Below, piece by piece: positions 11,164 to 22,020 of a stretch of 64,000 nt of DNA. Numbering within the stretch: position 1 is the first letter of the stretch; the number at the start of each line of letters is the position of its first letter. The translations under genes and the position numbers were made by a program. The notes below the pieces were generated by a model. It searched no databases. It worked only from the letters and a program-made list of their open reading frames with translations, and had not been told where the DNA came from. This stretch comes from Symbiodinium natans. Its lineage: Eukaryota; Sar; Dinophyceae; Suessiales; Symbiodiniaceae. The DNA lies in the NCBI GenBank assembly GCA_905221605.1, contig CAJNDS010001669.1:304001-368000 (forward strand), written 5' to 3'.

Positions 11164-11296
11164 GGCATGGTTCCTTGGTATGGGCCCTTAAAGGGTATCC
11201 CTTATATACCGCTTATACCCTATACAAATTAAGGGCCCTTAAATCAGAACCCTTGAAACGAGGGACCATATTGCAGGCCCATGAACCTACCCTTTG
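11164..11296. mobile_element. MITE family D
   Basis: Ends CATGGTTCCTTGGTATGGGC and GAGGGACCATATTGCAGGCC; internal CCTTATATACCGCTTATACCC. See 4282 for the family. Confidence 0.65.
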
Positions 11297-11319
11297 ACTG
11301 TTTCTGAGTTCGAGAAGTC

Positions 11320-11508
11320 TACTTGGAGGTTCATGGGACTTAATAACCTTATAACTGAGCTTATAACCCTACTTATAATTGGGATAACCCCTGTAAGGCC
11401 CTTTATATTGCAAGTAGAGCTATACGTACCCTAAACCCTAAACCCTAAACCCTAAACCCTAAACCCTAAACCCTAAACCCTAAACCCTAAACCATGAACC
11501 TCCAAGTA
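11320..11508. mobile_element. MITE family A with a CCCTAAA array in its loop
   Basis: Left arm TACTTGGAGGTTCATGGGAC, right arm CCATGAACCTCCAAGTA, and a run of nine or more CCCTAAA units (11428-11493) where the hairpin loop should be. The array therefore arose in, or inserted into, an existing MITE. Confidence 0.85.
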
Positions 11509-11935
11509 GGACAGACTTCGAAGCTTCCGAGGCAAAGTTGGGCCTCCGCTTCCACGGAACAGTGAGGTTCAGGGGAGCCGGCGCCTTCCATTCGGGTTTA
11601 GGGTTTAGGGTTTAGGGTTTAGGGTTTAGGGTTTAGGGTTTAGGGTTTAGGGCTTGGGGTTTAGGGTTTGGGGATATGACTCTCCAAGAGCCCCGCACCG
11701 GATGTCAGGTTCAATGCCTAGTTCAGTGACTCTTCGACTGCAATCTTGCTAAGGAGCGTAGACTAGAGTGAGTTGCCAGAATTACACAACCATCTATGAT
11801 GATGTAATATATTCTGTATACGAATAGCAAATTATAAACAACTAACTAACTAAATGCATGTACATATGCGTATACATATAGAGAGAGTTCTCTGTTTCAT
11901 GTATTCCAACCACGCTTCATTCAATTCCTCAACAG

Positions 11936-12043
11936 CCGTGCTCACAAGTGCATGGCGGACGCACGCTCTGCGCCTGTCACCCGCTCGAAGGGGTGCTCCG
12001 GCTCCGTCCAGCCACTGGACGAAACTTGCCACAGCGGGGAGAG
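11936..12043 (+). CDS. GC-rich exon candidate
   Basis: Acceptor TTCAATTCCTCAACAG and donor GAG|GTACCT bound exactly 108 bp that is open in all three plus frames and one minus frame. It is probably exonic, but the true frame cannot be chosen by eye. Confidence 0.3.
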
Positions 12044-12059
12044 GTACCTTAGACAGACT

Positions 12060-12480
12060 AGGTCCCGGGGTAAACTAGGAATATAGGGGATATGATTAGG
12101 GGGACCCTTGGGAATATAGACCCTCTGAATAAGGTCCCTGCTTAAGAGAGCCAGAAGAGGGTTCAGAAGGGGTTCCCTTTCAAGGGTCCCCCTTATCCTA
12201 CCTAGGAGAATAGCAAGGAGAACCCTTTTTTGTTTCTGGCTCGGACTGGAGAAGCACGATGCACTTTGGAAACGCGGGAAGTTGCGTCTGAGGATATTGG
12301 AAACCCTATAAACACTACAAACCCTAAGAACCCTGACGCTCCTCATAAGAACCCTAAGCACCCTGAAAACTATAAGAACCCTTAAAACCACTAAGTACCC
12401 CTAACAAAAACCTACAAACCCTAAACAAAAACCAAGCACTGAAAACCCTGCAAGAAACCCTCTGAAGCCCTAAACACTAA
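12060..12480. other. Gene-free stretch with a hairpin and degenerate CCCTAA repeats
   Basis: 12087-12200 holds a hairpin with arms AGGGGGACCCTTG and CAAGGGTCCCCCTTATC, probably another MITE. 12300-12480 is diverged CCCTAA/ACCCTG repeat. A weak exon-like frame lies between (12240-12295). Confidence 0.5.
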
Positions 12481-12514
12481 ACCCTAAACCCCCCCTATGT
12501 CTCCTTGCAGGTTG

Positions 12515-12608
12515 AGGTTCCCAGCTGCAAGGATGCCGCCCTCGCCCTTCCAGGCCGCTGAGGGGCCAAGAACCAGGAAGTCTGCGCCTCGGGTTTCGGG
12601 AAGATGTT
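12515..12608 (+). CDS. Exon candidate
   Basis: A strong acceptor (ATGTCTCCTTGCAG|G) precedes an open, proline/arginine-rich frame RFPAARMPPSPFQAAEGPRT then RKSAPRVSGRC, running into a TTTAGGG array. Family unknown. Confidence 0.33.
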
Positions 12609-13139
12609 TTAGGGTTCTGGGTTTAGGGTTTAGGGCTAGGGTTTAGGGTTTAGGGTTTAGGGCTTAGGGTTTAGGGTTTAGGGCTAGGGTTTAGGGTTTT
12701 GCGTGTAAGGTTTAGGGTTTAGGGGTTTTAGGGATTTAAGGGTCCAAGTCTTCTCAACAGTCACCAAGTGTTACTGTGGTTAAGGGTATTTTAGGGGTGT
12801 CTCAAGGGCTTTTGCAGGCCTTTAAGGGCTTGCTGGGTTTTAGGGTTTAATAAAGGGTTGAAGGCTTTTGGGGTTTGGGAGGCCGGAGGGTTGTAGGGTT
12901 CTGGGGCCGGAATCGCTGGGGATTTAGGGGTTTTCAAGCGCTATCTAAACCCTAAACCCTAAACCCTAAACCCTAAACCCTAAACCCTAAACCCTAAACC
13001 CTGAACCCTAAACCCTAAACCCTAAACCTTAACCCTAAACCCTCTACTCGCCAGTGGTTTGCGGATCACAGCTTGAAGCCGGCTTCCAGCTTTCGGGAAG
13101 TTTGGGCCTGGAGCTGAGGATGTTCCCCGAGATTCTGAG

Positions 13140-13413
13140 GGTCATTAATAGGGATTATCATAGAGGTTTAGGCTTTAGGGTCTAGGGTTTAGGGTCGGTT
13201 TAGGGTTCAGGGTTAGGGTTTAGGGTTTAGGGCTTAGGGCTTAGGGCTTAGGGCTTAGGGCTTAGGGCTTAGGGCTTAGGGCTTAGGGTTTAGGGTTTAG
13301 GGTTTAGGGTTTAGGGTTTAGGGTTTAGGGTTTAGGGTTTAGGGTTTAGGGTTTAGGGTTTAGGGTTTAGGGTTTAGGTACTATAGTCCCTCTTAAGGAC
13401 TGTTAGTCTTAGG
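13140..13413. mobile_element. MITE family C split by a TTTAGGG array
   Basis: Left part TCATTAATAGGGATTATCAT (to 13165), then about 210 bp of TTTAGGG with a GCTTAGG sub-block (13233-13290), then the right part CTATAGTCCCTCTTAAGGACTG (to 13413). The two parts are the inverted core of family C. Confidence 0.65.
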
Positions 13414-13595
13414 GAGACGATGCCAACCTGGAGCTCAATTAACCCACAACCACAACCACAAGCCCTGAACCCTGAGCCCTGAACCCTGAACCCTGAAGCC
13501 TGAACCCTGCACCCTGAACCCTAAACCCTAAACCCTAAAACCTAAACCCTAAACCCTAACCCTAAACCCAAAGCCCTGAACCCTAAACTTTGGAT

Positions 13596-13678
13596 CCGGG
13601 CCATGTCGTCCAGATGTCACGGGCACTGCTGCGATGGCCTGTGCCAGGCCTGCACAAAGGTTGAGGCGGCAGGGCGTT
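13596..13678 (+). CDS. Cys-rich exon candidate
   Basis: Plus-strand frame MSSRCHGHCCDGLCQACTKV then EAAGR lies between a CCCTAAA and a TTTAGGG array. The Cys/His spacing could suit a small metal-binding motif, but no known family fits. Confidence 0.28.
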
Positions 13679-13990
13679 TGGGGTTTAGGGTTTAGGGTTT
13701 AGGGTTTAGGCTTTAGGGTATAGGGTTTAGGGTTTCGGGTTTAGGGTTTAGGGTAGCTGGAGGAACCACTCCGCAGGGATTCCGGTAGGGCACTGGGGGA
13801 CTCGAAAGGGAAACTGGGAGAGAGACTTGATTCTTGTGGGTCTTACCAACCCTAAACCATAAACCCACGCAAGACAACCCCAAGGTGTAAAGGCACAGCT
13901 CAGAATCATCTCTCGGCATGTTCTCACCAGCCTGAAGGCCTTCTTAGGGTTTAGGGTTTAGGGTTTAGGGTTTAGGGTTTAGGGTTTAGG

Positions 13991-14135
13991 GCAACAAGTG
14001 AAGTCGTTCCTGGCCTTTCTCATCCGTGCCATGCACAAGAAGTGCCAGCTTTCGTGTGGGCAGCAGGCCCACGGCGAGGAGACCTGCAGTCTGCCAAAAG
14101 AGCTTTTGGAGTATCGACCATTGGGGGGGTGGGGG
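13991..14135 (+). CDS. Exon candidate whose 3' part is duplicated across an array
   Basis: Starts right at the end of a TTTAGGG array and reads VKSFLAFLIRAMHKKCQLS then CGQQAHGEETCSLPKELLEY. About 40 bp of its tail (ending TTTGGAGTATCGACC) recurs after the next array at 14232-14272. Confidence 0.4.
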
Positions 14136-14225
14136 TTTAGGGTTTAGGGTTTAGGGTTTAGGGTTTAGGGTTTAGGGTTTAGGGTTTAGGGTTTAGGGTT
14201 TAGGGTTTAGGGTTTAGGGTTTAGG
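14132..14225. repeat. TTTAGGG array flanked by a direct duplication
   Basis: About 13 TTTAGGG units lie between two diverged copies of the same roughly 40-bp exon-like sequence (14096-14131 and 14230-14272). Confidence 0.8.
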
Positions 14226-14339
14226 GGACCACTGAAGTCCACCAAGAACGTTTGGAGTATCGACCCTTGGGTGGGGGAGGGTCTTTAGGCTTCTTAGGGT
14301 CTTTAGAGTTTCTAGGGTTTTCATTTTATTTTACGGGTT

Positions 14340-14448
14340 ATAGAGTTTGGTGGGCTTAGGGTTCAAGTTCTAGGGTTCTTAGGGTTCTTAGGGTTCTTAG
14401 GGTTCTTAGGGTTCTTAGGGTTCTTAGGGTTCTTAGGGTTTCTAGGGT
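14340..14448. repeat. TTAGGGTTC nonamer array
   Basis: About eight copies of a 9-bp variant unit, TTAGGGTTC, uniform within the block. Confidence 0.85.
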
Positions 14449-15739
14449 ATTTGGCGATAGAGTTTAACGGGTTTAGGCGTCTAGAACCCTATAGAAATTG
14501 GGGGGGGGGAGGAGGGCGGCAAGTCGCAGTGGCTGCGGGCATGCTTGCAAGGTACTTCCAACGTGCAAAGCCGCCTTTGCGAATTTCCCAAAGCTCGCCG
14601 AAGACTGAACTGGGTTTTCGCACCACCCTCTACTTCCAAGGGCGCAATAACTAGGGTTACTCTCTCAGGGTAGCTACATGCTCCCTGAATAGGGCTCGGA
14701 TAGGATAAAGCAGGGGCACATAAGGACCCCCGCCCCCCCCCCCCCCCCAATTACAGTAAGGGCCCTTACACCTAACCTAGCATACTCGGACCCTTAAGGA
14801 CACAACCAGGTCTCTGGAAGTCTGGGAAATCTGAATAGCCAAGTAACCGTCTAGCAATAAGGGTACCGCTGTTTCTAAGGGCTCGGGTTAATGATTACTT
14901 TCTAAAGGGAACCCAGATCCACAAAAAAGGTAAAGGGTACCACTGGGCTACAAAGGAAGTGTGTGGGCCAAAGGATCGCGCATAAGTCCAACAGGCACTG
15001 CCGATCTTGACCCTGATAGTGCTTTGTTTTTTGGGTTTCGGGTTTAGGATGGTTTAGGGCTTAGGGCTTAGGGCTTAGTGCTTAGGGTTTAGGGTTTAGG
15101 TAACCCTAAACCCTAGACTGCGTTGTTACCGCCTCGTACGATCAAGAAATGAGAGGCGGCCCAACCCCAAACCTTAAAAACAAATCCCAAACTAACCGCT
15201 ACCCGGAGAGCCACCATGCCCTTTAGCTAAGGAATAGACCTTAAGCCATATAAGGATCCATGTTACGATGTGAGGCTTCCTCCTTGAAGAAGGTGTATAT
15301 CTTGGGCCCTAAACCCTAAACCCGAAACCCTAAACCCCAAACCCTAAACTCAGGGTTGTTTGGGCTGTTTGGGCCAGGGTCTCGGAATTCTCAAGTTGTC
15401 AAGGCCTCGCCTGTCTGGTTCGCAGAGTAGGAGGCCCCGTCCAACATGAATGATCGGCCTCCTTCCGCGGGGGAGCGGGGGGGGGGGAGAGGGTTTCGGG
15501 TTAGGGTTTAGGGTTTAGGGTTTAGGGTTTAGGGTTTGGGGTTTAGGGTTTAGGGTTTAGGGTTTAGGGTTTAGGGTTTAGGGTTTAGGGTATAGGGGAA
15601 AAGGGGATAGGGTTCAGGGTTTACGGTTAGGGTTAGGGCCTAGGGTTTGTAAGGTCTCGGGCACAGCCCTAATCAGCAAATCACCGGGACGCAGATCCCC
15701 AGCAGATTCCCGGGCAGCCATGTGTCTTAACACATGGGC

Positions 15740-15880
15740 TTAGGGTCCTACACTAGGGTTCCTGTTTGGGGCATCTACTCTAAAAAGCTTCAAAGTCTGC
15801 AAATAGTACCTACGACCTACTTCAGCACGTACAAGATGCCACCAAGCTGCCAGACTCCTCAAGACCGCAACCGTTTCTAC
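15740..15880 (-). CDS. Exon candidate, 47 codons
   Basis: Open minus-strand frame to TAA, reading VETVAVLRSLAAWWHLVRAE then VGRRYYLQTLKLFRVDAPN. A further minus-strand frame (15720-15650) reads ESAGDLRPGDLLIRAVPET, recalling the GLxxGDxI turn of PDZ domains; that resemblance is weak. Upstream candidate at 16018-15906. Confidence 0.35.
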   Translation of the reverse strand, partial: VETVAVLRSLAAWWHLVRAEVGRRYYLQTLKLFRVDAPNRNPSVGP

Positions 15881-15905
15881 CCTAAACCCTAAAAACCCTA
15901 AACCT

Positions 15906-16018
15906 AAACGTATTGAAAACAGGCTTCCCGATGAACAAAACCTGACGTCTCCGACCTCCTGCGTGGTCCGACTCCGGGCTGGCGAAACGGAGGTAGGGGA
16001 AGGCGCAAGCGAAACCTG
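15906..16018 (-). CDS. Exon candidate
   Basis: Acceptor CCTTAACCCGACAG|G, with a CTTAAC branch-like motif, precedes VSLAPSPTSVSPARSRTTQE then VGDVRFCSSGSLFS. Ser/Thr-rich; family unknown. Confidence 0.35.
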
Positions 16019-16141
16019 TCGGGTTAAGGCGTAGGGTTGGTTTAGGGTTCAGGGCTTAGGGTCAGGGTTTAGGGTTTCGGGTTTCGGGTTTAGGGTTAAG
16101 GGTGCTGCCTTACTTGGAGGTTCGGGGTTTAGGGTTTAGGG

Positions 16142-16257
16142 TACTTGGAGGTTCATGCGTAGCTATAAGTAGGGCGGTTCTCAGTATGGTAACTGTACTT
16201 CTCACCATACTCAGGGTACTTAGTAACCCTACTTATCTACCCATGAACCTCCAAGTA
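16142..16257. mobile_element. MITE family A
   Basis: Full element: TACTTGGAGGTTCATGCGTA ... CTACCCATGAACCTCCAAGTA. A 15-bp copy of its left end (TACTTGGAGGTTC) also lies at 16109, across two TTTAGGG units. Confidence 0.88.
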
Positions 16258-16721
16258 CTCCGGGCACATTCCTTAAATCCTTACAGCCCCTTTGTTACCT
16301 GGAAGCTGCTTCATGCCAGGACTGAAGCCCCGGACATTGGAGTGTAAGGGTGCCCATGATCCCATATTGTCCACGACCTGTACCAGTAGTTGCAGCTTTT
16401 GGGGCCAATTTCCTGAAATTCAGGGTTTAGGGTTCAGGTGTGAGGGTTTAAAGCCTGAGTTTGTTTTTGCACCCACCGAACCCCAAAACCCTGAAAGAAG
16501 GAATAAACCTTAAATCACAAGGATCCCTATACAATCGAAGGTGTATTCTTTTTGAAGGAATACTGGGCTCTTTGAGCATCATGCGAAGCAAAACCATGGT
16601 TCTTGCATAAGTTGATTAACGCCAAGATCGAAATCCCAACTGCCCAAGTGTGCAGAGTGCCAAAGCAAAGGGTCTACGCGTGCCTTGACGGAATCTCACC
16701 CTAAACCCTAAACCCTAAACC

Positions 16722-16815
16722 CCTGCATGCTGCACGGGCCACGGCTGGTCCAGGCGTTCTCGGATGGTGATCCAATCAGAAGCAGGTTGGCCGAGGCACA
16801 CTCGCCAGGAAGATC
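16722..16815 (-). CDS. Exon candidate
   Basis: Minus-strand frame after CTAAG|GATC reads DLPGECASANLLLIGSPSEN then AWTSRGPCSMQ. Family unknown. Confidence 0.33.
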
Positions 16816-17184
16816 CTTAGGTTCTTACATCACAAGCTGCAGGCTTTTTAGGGTTTAGGGGTTTAGGGTTTTGGGTTGCTTTGCCTCCCGTACGTCGGAC
16901 GTGGAAGTTCATGGGTAGCATAAGTATAGTTACGGCACTTCTAAGCCTACTTGATGCCTACCCATGAACCTTAGGGTTTAGGGTTTATAAGGTTTAGGTT
17001 TTAGGTTTTCGAGGGTCTCGGGGAGCGTCGAGCGCTACAGCCTTCACATTCCGAAAAGAGCCATTCTTGAAGGTTCATGGTACTTGTTAACCAGAGAGTG
17101 CCCTAATAGGGTGATAAGTACAGTTATAAGTACAGTTCTAATTGGTTGATAAATAAGTACCCTGAACCTCCAAGTACCTCGTCA

Positions 17185-17260
17185 GGAATTTCAGCCATAT
17201 GATACCTGCCGACAAAACGAAGATTCCCAAGGCGCATGCCTTTGCTCAGGGGCATCGGGC
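17185..17260 (-). CDS. Exon candidate
   Basis: Minus-strand frame MPLSKGMRLGNLRFVGRYHM then AEIPDEV, beside MITE A and MITE B copies. Family unknown. Confidence 0.33.
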
Positions 17261-17270
17261 TCTCTGCTCT

Positions 17271-17383
17271 AATCTACTATTTGCTTGAGAACCCAAAAGA
17301 ACATTTTTAAAAACACTACTCCCCATATTGCCCTTCTCTCCTTCCTTATTTTTTGCGGGGTTCTTAAGCAAATAGTAGAAACC
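17271..17383. mobile_element. MITE family B
   Basis: Clean copy with perfect ends: CTACTATTTGCTTGAGAACC ... GGTTCTTAAGCAAATAGTAG. Core includes CCCCATATTGCCC. Short stretches of A and T flank the core. Confidence 0.88.
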
Positions 17384-17725
17384 TGCTCAACCCTAAACTC
17401 TAAACCCTGCTGACAGGCTGCCCAGCGATCTCCCACAAAGCTGGCTCCGCTTGCATCGATTACCTGCGCAGGTGATCCACTCTCCCAAAGATTTTGGGTT
17501 TAGGGTACTTGGAGGTTCATAAGTAGACATCGGTAGGGTTATAAGTATGGTAACGTACCCCAAGAGCCCAGTACACCTGAACTAGGGAAATCTATGAGCT
17601 GATAACTAGGATGATCACGGTTCAGGATACAGCCCAAGGCGGATGTTATGATTGAGGATCCTGAAATGGTGTTTAAGGTACATGACCTGATTTAAGGGAT
17701 ACTGGGGGCTCTCTGGAAACTATAG

Positions 17726-17846
17726 TCGCTCACACGAGGCCGCATGTGCAAGCGCTCTTTCAGACAAGCCGCTCGTGGCGCGTAGCGGCTGACAAAGTAG
17801 AGCTTGTTGGCTAACCTTACAGCTCTGGATCGCCAGGATGCCAGTC
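17726..17846 (-). CDS. Exon candidate, 40 codons
   Basis: Minus-strand frame LASWRSRAVRLANKLYFVSR then YAPRAACLKERLHMRPRV. Basic and free of repeats; a neighbouring minus frame is also open. Family unknown. Confidence 0.33.
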
Positions 17847-18099
17847 TAAAGCCTAAACCCGGGTTTAGGGCTTAGGGCTAAGCCCTGGTAACCTAAACCC
17901 GGAAAACCTCAACCCTAAACCCTAAACCCTAAACCCTGAACCCTGAACCCTAAACCCTAAACCCTAAAAGCCCCCAAAGGTGCAGCTCCGGGCAGCGCGA
18001 CGGCCTGGCTCCGGTGCCCGACTCCGTAGGCCAAACAGAGCGGGGCCGCGCGCAGGGCGGAGTGGACCGGGCCGGCGCCAGCCTGGCAGGGGGTTTAGG

Positions 18100-18770
18100 G
18101 TTTAGGGCTAGGGTTTGGGGTTTAGGGTTGAGGGTTGAGGGTTTAGGGTTGAGGGTTTGAGAGGGTTTAAGGTTTTAAAGGGGCTTGTAGGGTTTAGGGT
18201 GGTTTCAGCTGGAGGGTTTGGGGCTTATGGCCTGGCGTTTGATATGTCAGGGTTGTAGGGTTCGGGGTTTGGGGTTTCAGGGTCTTCGTGCTTCTGCTGC
18301 GTGGTTCGAGGGCCGCGTGGGTTTAGGGGTTTAAGAGTAAAGGTTTGGGGAGCTCCTCTTTGAGTGGTCATGAGTCAGGGTTTCCCATGGTCTCAATGTA
18401 TGGGAATGTTTGGGCAGCATGGAAGCCGTCATCGGGTCATAAGCGTTCTGGAAGTACGAAGGAGATATGGCGGTGGCGGCAGACCCGTAAGCCTTACACT
18501 GCAACAGAAGTAGTCAATGCTGGTAACAGGCCATACTAGCGGTACATAGCCATTAAACCTGTCGTCGTCGCCGTCGCCATGGCGGTAGCACTGATTCCGA
18601 AACCTTTAATTATAGCTTCTAAGCTCTGTAAACCCTCACCCTTTTCGACCCAAAACCTTCATAATCCTTTGCACTCACCCCCTTAACCTTCATTTAACAT
18701 ATGTCAAACCCTAAACCTTAAACCCTAAACCCGCAAAACAAACCCCTTGACCACGAAACCCTAACCCCGT
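18100..18770. other. Gene-free stretch
   Basis: Degenerate TTTAGGG to 18330, then a diverged 200-bp stretch with a 64-codon plus frame (18345-18539) that has no splice context or motif. Small GTCGTCGCC repeats at 18560-18585. I see nothing I can name. Confidence 0.5.
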
Positions 18771-19821
18771 TCTACCGGAGATGCCGATTGCCAAGTCAGC
18801 CAAGTTGTTAAGGTTTAGGGTTACATGGTTGGCGCTAGGACATAGGGCCCTAAACCCTAAACCCCAACCCTAATTCCGAAACCCGAAAAAGCCTTACCTT
18901 GAAGGCAAGGGACCATGTCTAAGGGACCAGGAAACTGTCCTAAGAAGGAAACTAAAAAGGTTAAGCCTTATTGCTCATACTAAATAAGGGCCTTCAAGCC
19001 CTAAACCCTAAACCTGAACCCTAAACCCTAAACCCTAAACCCTGAACCCTAAACCCTAAACCCTAAACCCTGAACCCCGAAAAGCTAAAGGCTCATGTAT
19101 TTCCTAAGTAAGCACAGGGATTCATGTGATTAGGTCCAGGCCCAGGCTGTGACTCCTACGAGGCCTCCAGAGCCGAACCCTCCTTTCGAGGGCTCGTCCC
19201 CTAAACCCCGAACCCAAAGCCCTAAACCTTTAGGGTTTAGGGTTTAGGGTTTAGGGTTTAGGGTTTAGGGTTTAGGGTTTAGGGTTTAGGGTTCAACCCC
19301 GAAACCTGAAACTATGTCCTGAACACGAAGAAATAAACTCTGAACCTGCTTCGAGGTTCTGGGGTAGGTAGAAGTCGGGTTGCAAACCCCATAAATACGG
19401 GTAGAAGTATAGTTACCATACCTTTACCCCAACTTGTGGCTACCCATGAACCTCCAAGTACCCTAGCCCGAAACCCTTTTTCAACCAGAAACCCTAGACC
19501 CAAAACACCCTAAACCCTACAGCCTAAACCCTAGCCCTAAACCCTAAACCCTAAACCCTAGCCCTAAACCCTAAACCCTAAACCCGAAAAACTGCGACGG
19601 ACAACTTCTTGGCTGACTGTGCCTTGGGCCCGCCGCGCTGTGCCGCCTCCCAGTCCTTACATGTAGTGTTTAAGGGCTTAGGGTTTAAGGGCTAGGGTTT
19701 AGGGTTTAGGGCAGGGTTTGGGACTTAGGGCTAGGGTTTAGGGTTTAGGGTTTAGGGTTTAGGGTTTAGGGTTTAGGGCTAGGGTTTAGGGTTTAGGACT
19801 TAGGGTTTCGGGCTTAGGGTT

Positions 19822-19945
19822 GAAGGATGTAGGCCTGTGGGTCGGTGCAGCCAGGCGTCACAACCATCAGAGCCTCAGAGACTTTCAGCTTTCGCTGACA
19901 GGAGGTGGTGGGAGCAAACATATTGAGCGGATACCCGGATGCTCT
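19822..19945 (-). CDS. Exon candidate, about 39 codons
   Basis: Minus strand reads ASGYPLNMFAPTTSCQRKLK then VSEALMVVTPGCTDPQAYIL, with GAAGGCGTAG as possible acceptor. Clean of repeats. Family unknown. Confidence 0.38.
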
Positions 19946-20127
19946 ACGCCTTCATTCGTCTAATGCTGACTTCAAGGTCGCACGTTCCCTAGTTCAAGGG
20001 TATGCGTAGTAGTGAAACCCTACCCCTAAACCCTAAACCCTAGACCCTAAACCCTGAACCCTAAACCCTAAACCCCTAACCCCAAACCCCTAAGCCCTAA
20101 GCCCCAATTTGCTTGCCGTTTCCGCAG

Positions 20128-20233
20128 CCAAGGGGCCGAGACCGCACTCTCTCCAAGCTGCGTGGCTTCCCGTTCGGCAGAGGTGCGCGCACTGGGAGCC
20201 AAGCAGGCCGGTGGAGGTGAAGATCTTGCCTAG
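20128..20233 (+). CDS. Terminal exon candidate
   Basis: Acceptor TGCTTGCCGTTTCCGCAG, then the frame ETALSPSCVASRSAEVRALG and AKQAGGGEDLA, then TAG. The minus strand is also open, so the strand is a judgement from the acceptor and stop. Confidence 0.35.
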
Positions 20234-20560
20234 GGCAGTAAGGTTTAGGGTTTAGGGTTTAGGGTTTAGGGTTTAGGGTTTAGGGTTCAGGGTTCAGGGT
20301 TTAGGGTTTAGGGTTTAGGGTTTATGGTTTAGGGTTAGGGGTTTATGGTTGAGGGTTTACAGGGCTTAGGGTTTAGGGTTCCCGGTATCCTAGGATTAAA
20401 AAGGGTGCCCCTTTTGTTTTTGTTTAAAGGAGTTTATTACAAGGAAACCTAAGGCCCCCCCCCCAAAACAACCAAAAGGGAATAAGGGCACTACTGGGCA
20501 GCCTAGTCACAAGCCCAAAGAGAAACCCCCTTGCTCAAAGAGCCCAGTACCCAACAAGCG

Positions 20561-20670
20561 CCAGGAGGTTCACGAGTTAGAAGTAGGGTTGTACGTGCCC
20601 TAACTACCAGACTCATAACCTTATTGAGGGTACTTCTATCCTACTTCCAATCACCCATGAACCTCCGAGC
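20561..20670. mobile_element. MITE family A
   Basis: Ends CCAGGAGGTTCACGAG and TCACCCATGAACCTCCGAG, with the inner TAGAAGTAGGGTTGTACG motif. Adjacent at 20385-20545 lie a family E copy and a fragment of family F. Confidence 0.75.
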
Positions 20671-21177
20671 AGGGCTTAGGGTTTAGGGTTTAGGGTTTAG
20701 GGTTTAGGGCTTAGGGCTTAGGGCTTAGGGTTTAGGGTTTAGGGTTTAGGGTTTAGGGTTTAGGGTCTGAGAGTGTAGGCCACCAAAGGCAATCTACGAG
20801 TACAGGATGCTAGATGGACGCCGGGAAAGACGATGCGGCGGTGGCTGTCGGTAGCGTGCGCATGTACTAGTTGCTTCAGAACCCTAAAATGTAAAAAAGC
20901 ATTCTTCCGTGTAATCGAACCCCTGAATTACCCTTAATGAGGGGAATCTAGGGATTATTCTCTTTCATTCTTGGGGGGGGTAAGCAAAAGTAGGCATGAG
21001 TATGACTAGCTGCTGTCAGTAAAGCCGCATTTCCAGCACGTCTGTGGCTTGCCCTAAAGCCTAAACCCTAAACCCTAAACCCTAAACCCTAAACCCCAAA
21101 CCCTAAACCCTGGCCGGGACACCATCGACCCAAAGAGCGCGAGGTAGGGACTGGCCTGACCAGAACTTGCTCAGCCA

Positions 21178-21285
21178 CTACTATTTGCCAAAAGAATCAA
21201 AAATAAGAATCCCTGTATTTCCCTTATAAGGAAGAATAAGTTTTTATATTATATCTTTTTGGGGTTCTTAAGCAATCAGTAGGCC
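21178..21285. mobile_element. MITE family B
   Basis: Ends CTACTATTTGCCAAAAGAAT and GGTTCTTAAGCAATCAGTAG; core TCCCTGTATTTCCCTTATAAGGAAGAATA. Confidence 0.82.
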
Positions 21286-21443
21286 AGTTTCTTCAAGTAG
21301 GCACCGGTGACTCTTCGTTCCTAGTATAGTTCAAAGTCTCAGAATTGACCATGGTTTAGAAAACTGCGGCAAGGAAGCCGTAAGTGTCCAGCAGGTTTAT
21401 TGCAACACATATCTGCATATCTATCTGTACATCAGAAAAGTAG

Positions 21444-21545
21444 TACGTTGTTGCAGGTCTTTGGTTCTGCTAGTCATTCCGACTTACTGCGCCATGATGC
21501 AACGGTGCGAGACAAAGTGTCGCAATCACAGAAGCCACTTGAAGG
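21444..21545 (+). CDS. Exon candidate
   Basis: Acceptor GTAGTACGTTGTTGCAG|G precedes VFGSASHSDLLRHDATVRDK then VSQSQK. It ends where a truncated MITE A begins (21536-21626), itself cut by a TTTAGGG array. Confidence 0.38.
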
Positions 21546-21859
21546 TTCATGGGACTTAATAACCACTTATAACTGGGCTTATAACCCTACTTCTAATTGG
21601 GATAACCCCTATAAGGCCCTTTAGGGGTTTAGGGTTTAGGGTTTAGGGGCAGACGCAGTGTCACTGCGCAAGCAAGGTTTTGTTTTTTCGCAGCCTCGCC
21701 GAGGGCGAAGTGCCAGCCGTCGGACATTAAAGGTCCTGAGAGTGGAGTGAGGAGGTGCGGCCGCGGTTTAGGGTTTAGGGTTTAGGGTTTAGGGTTTAGG
21801 GTTTAGGGTTTGGGGTTTAGGGTTTAGGGTTTAGGGTTTAGGGTTTAGGGTTTAATTCG

Positions 21860-22020
21860 GGTTTCATCACTTCCCCACATCATCAAGAACTATGGTATCA
21901 AACCTGTGATCATCTGGGCAGAAGCAGTTGGAATCGTTTCTCTGCCAAGCATCTCTACTCGCCAAATGGGATCCGCAGAGTCATCGACGTCATCATCGCT
22001 CCGCTCCTGACGACGAAGGC
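21860..22020 (+). CDS. Exon candidate with a frame change
   Basis: Plus strand reads LPHIIKNYGIKPVIIWAEAVG in one frame and, from about 21945, HLYSPNGIRRVIDVIIAPLL then TTKAV in another. A short intron or a frameshift may separate them. The text looks protein-like; I cannot name the family. A MITE F fragment follows. Confidence 0.33.

Noticed and set aside
13596-13678. Zinc-finger call for the Cys-rich frame
   Set aside because: Cys/His spacing does not fit a known finger class; left as an unnamed exon candidate.
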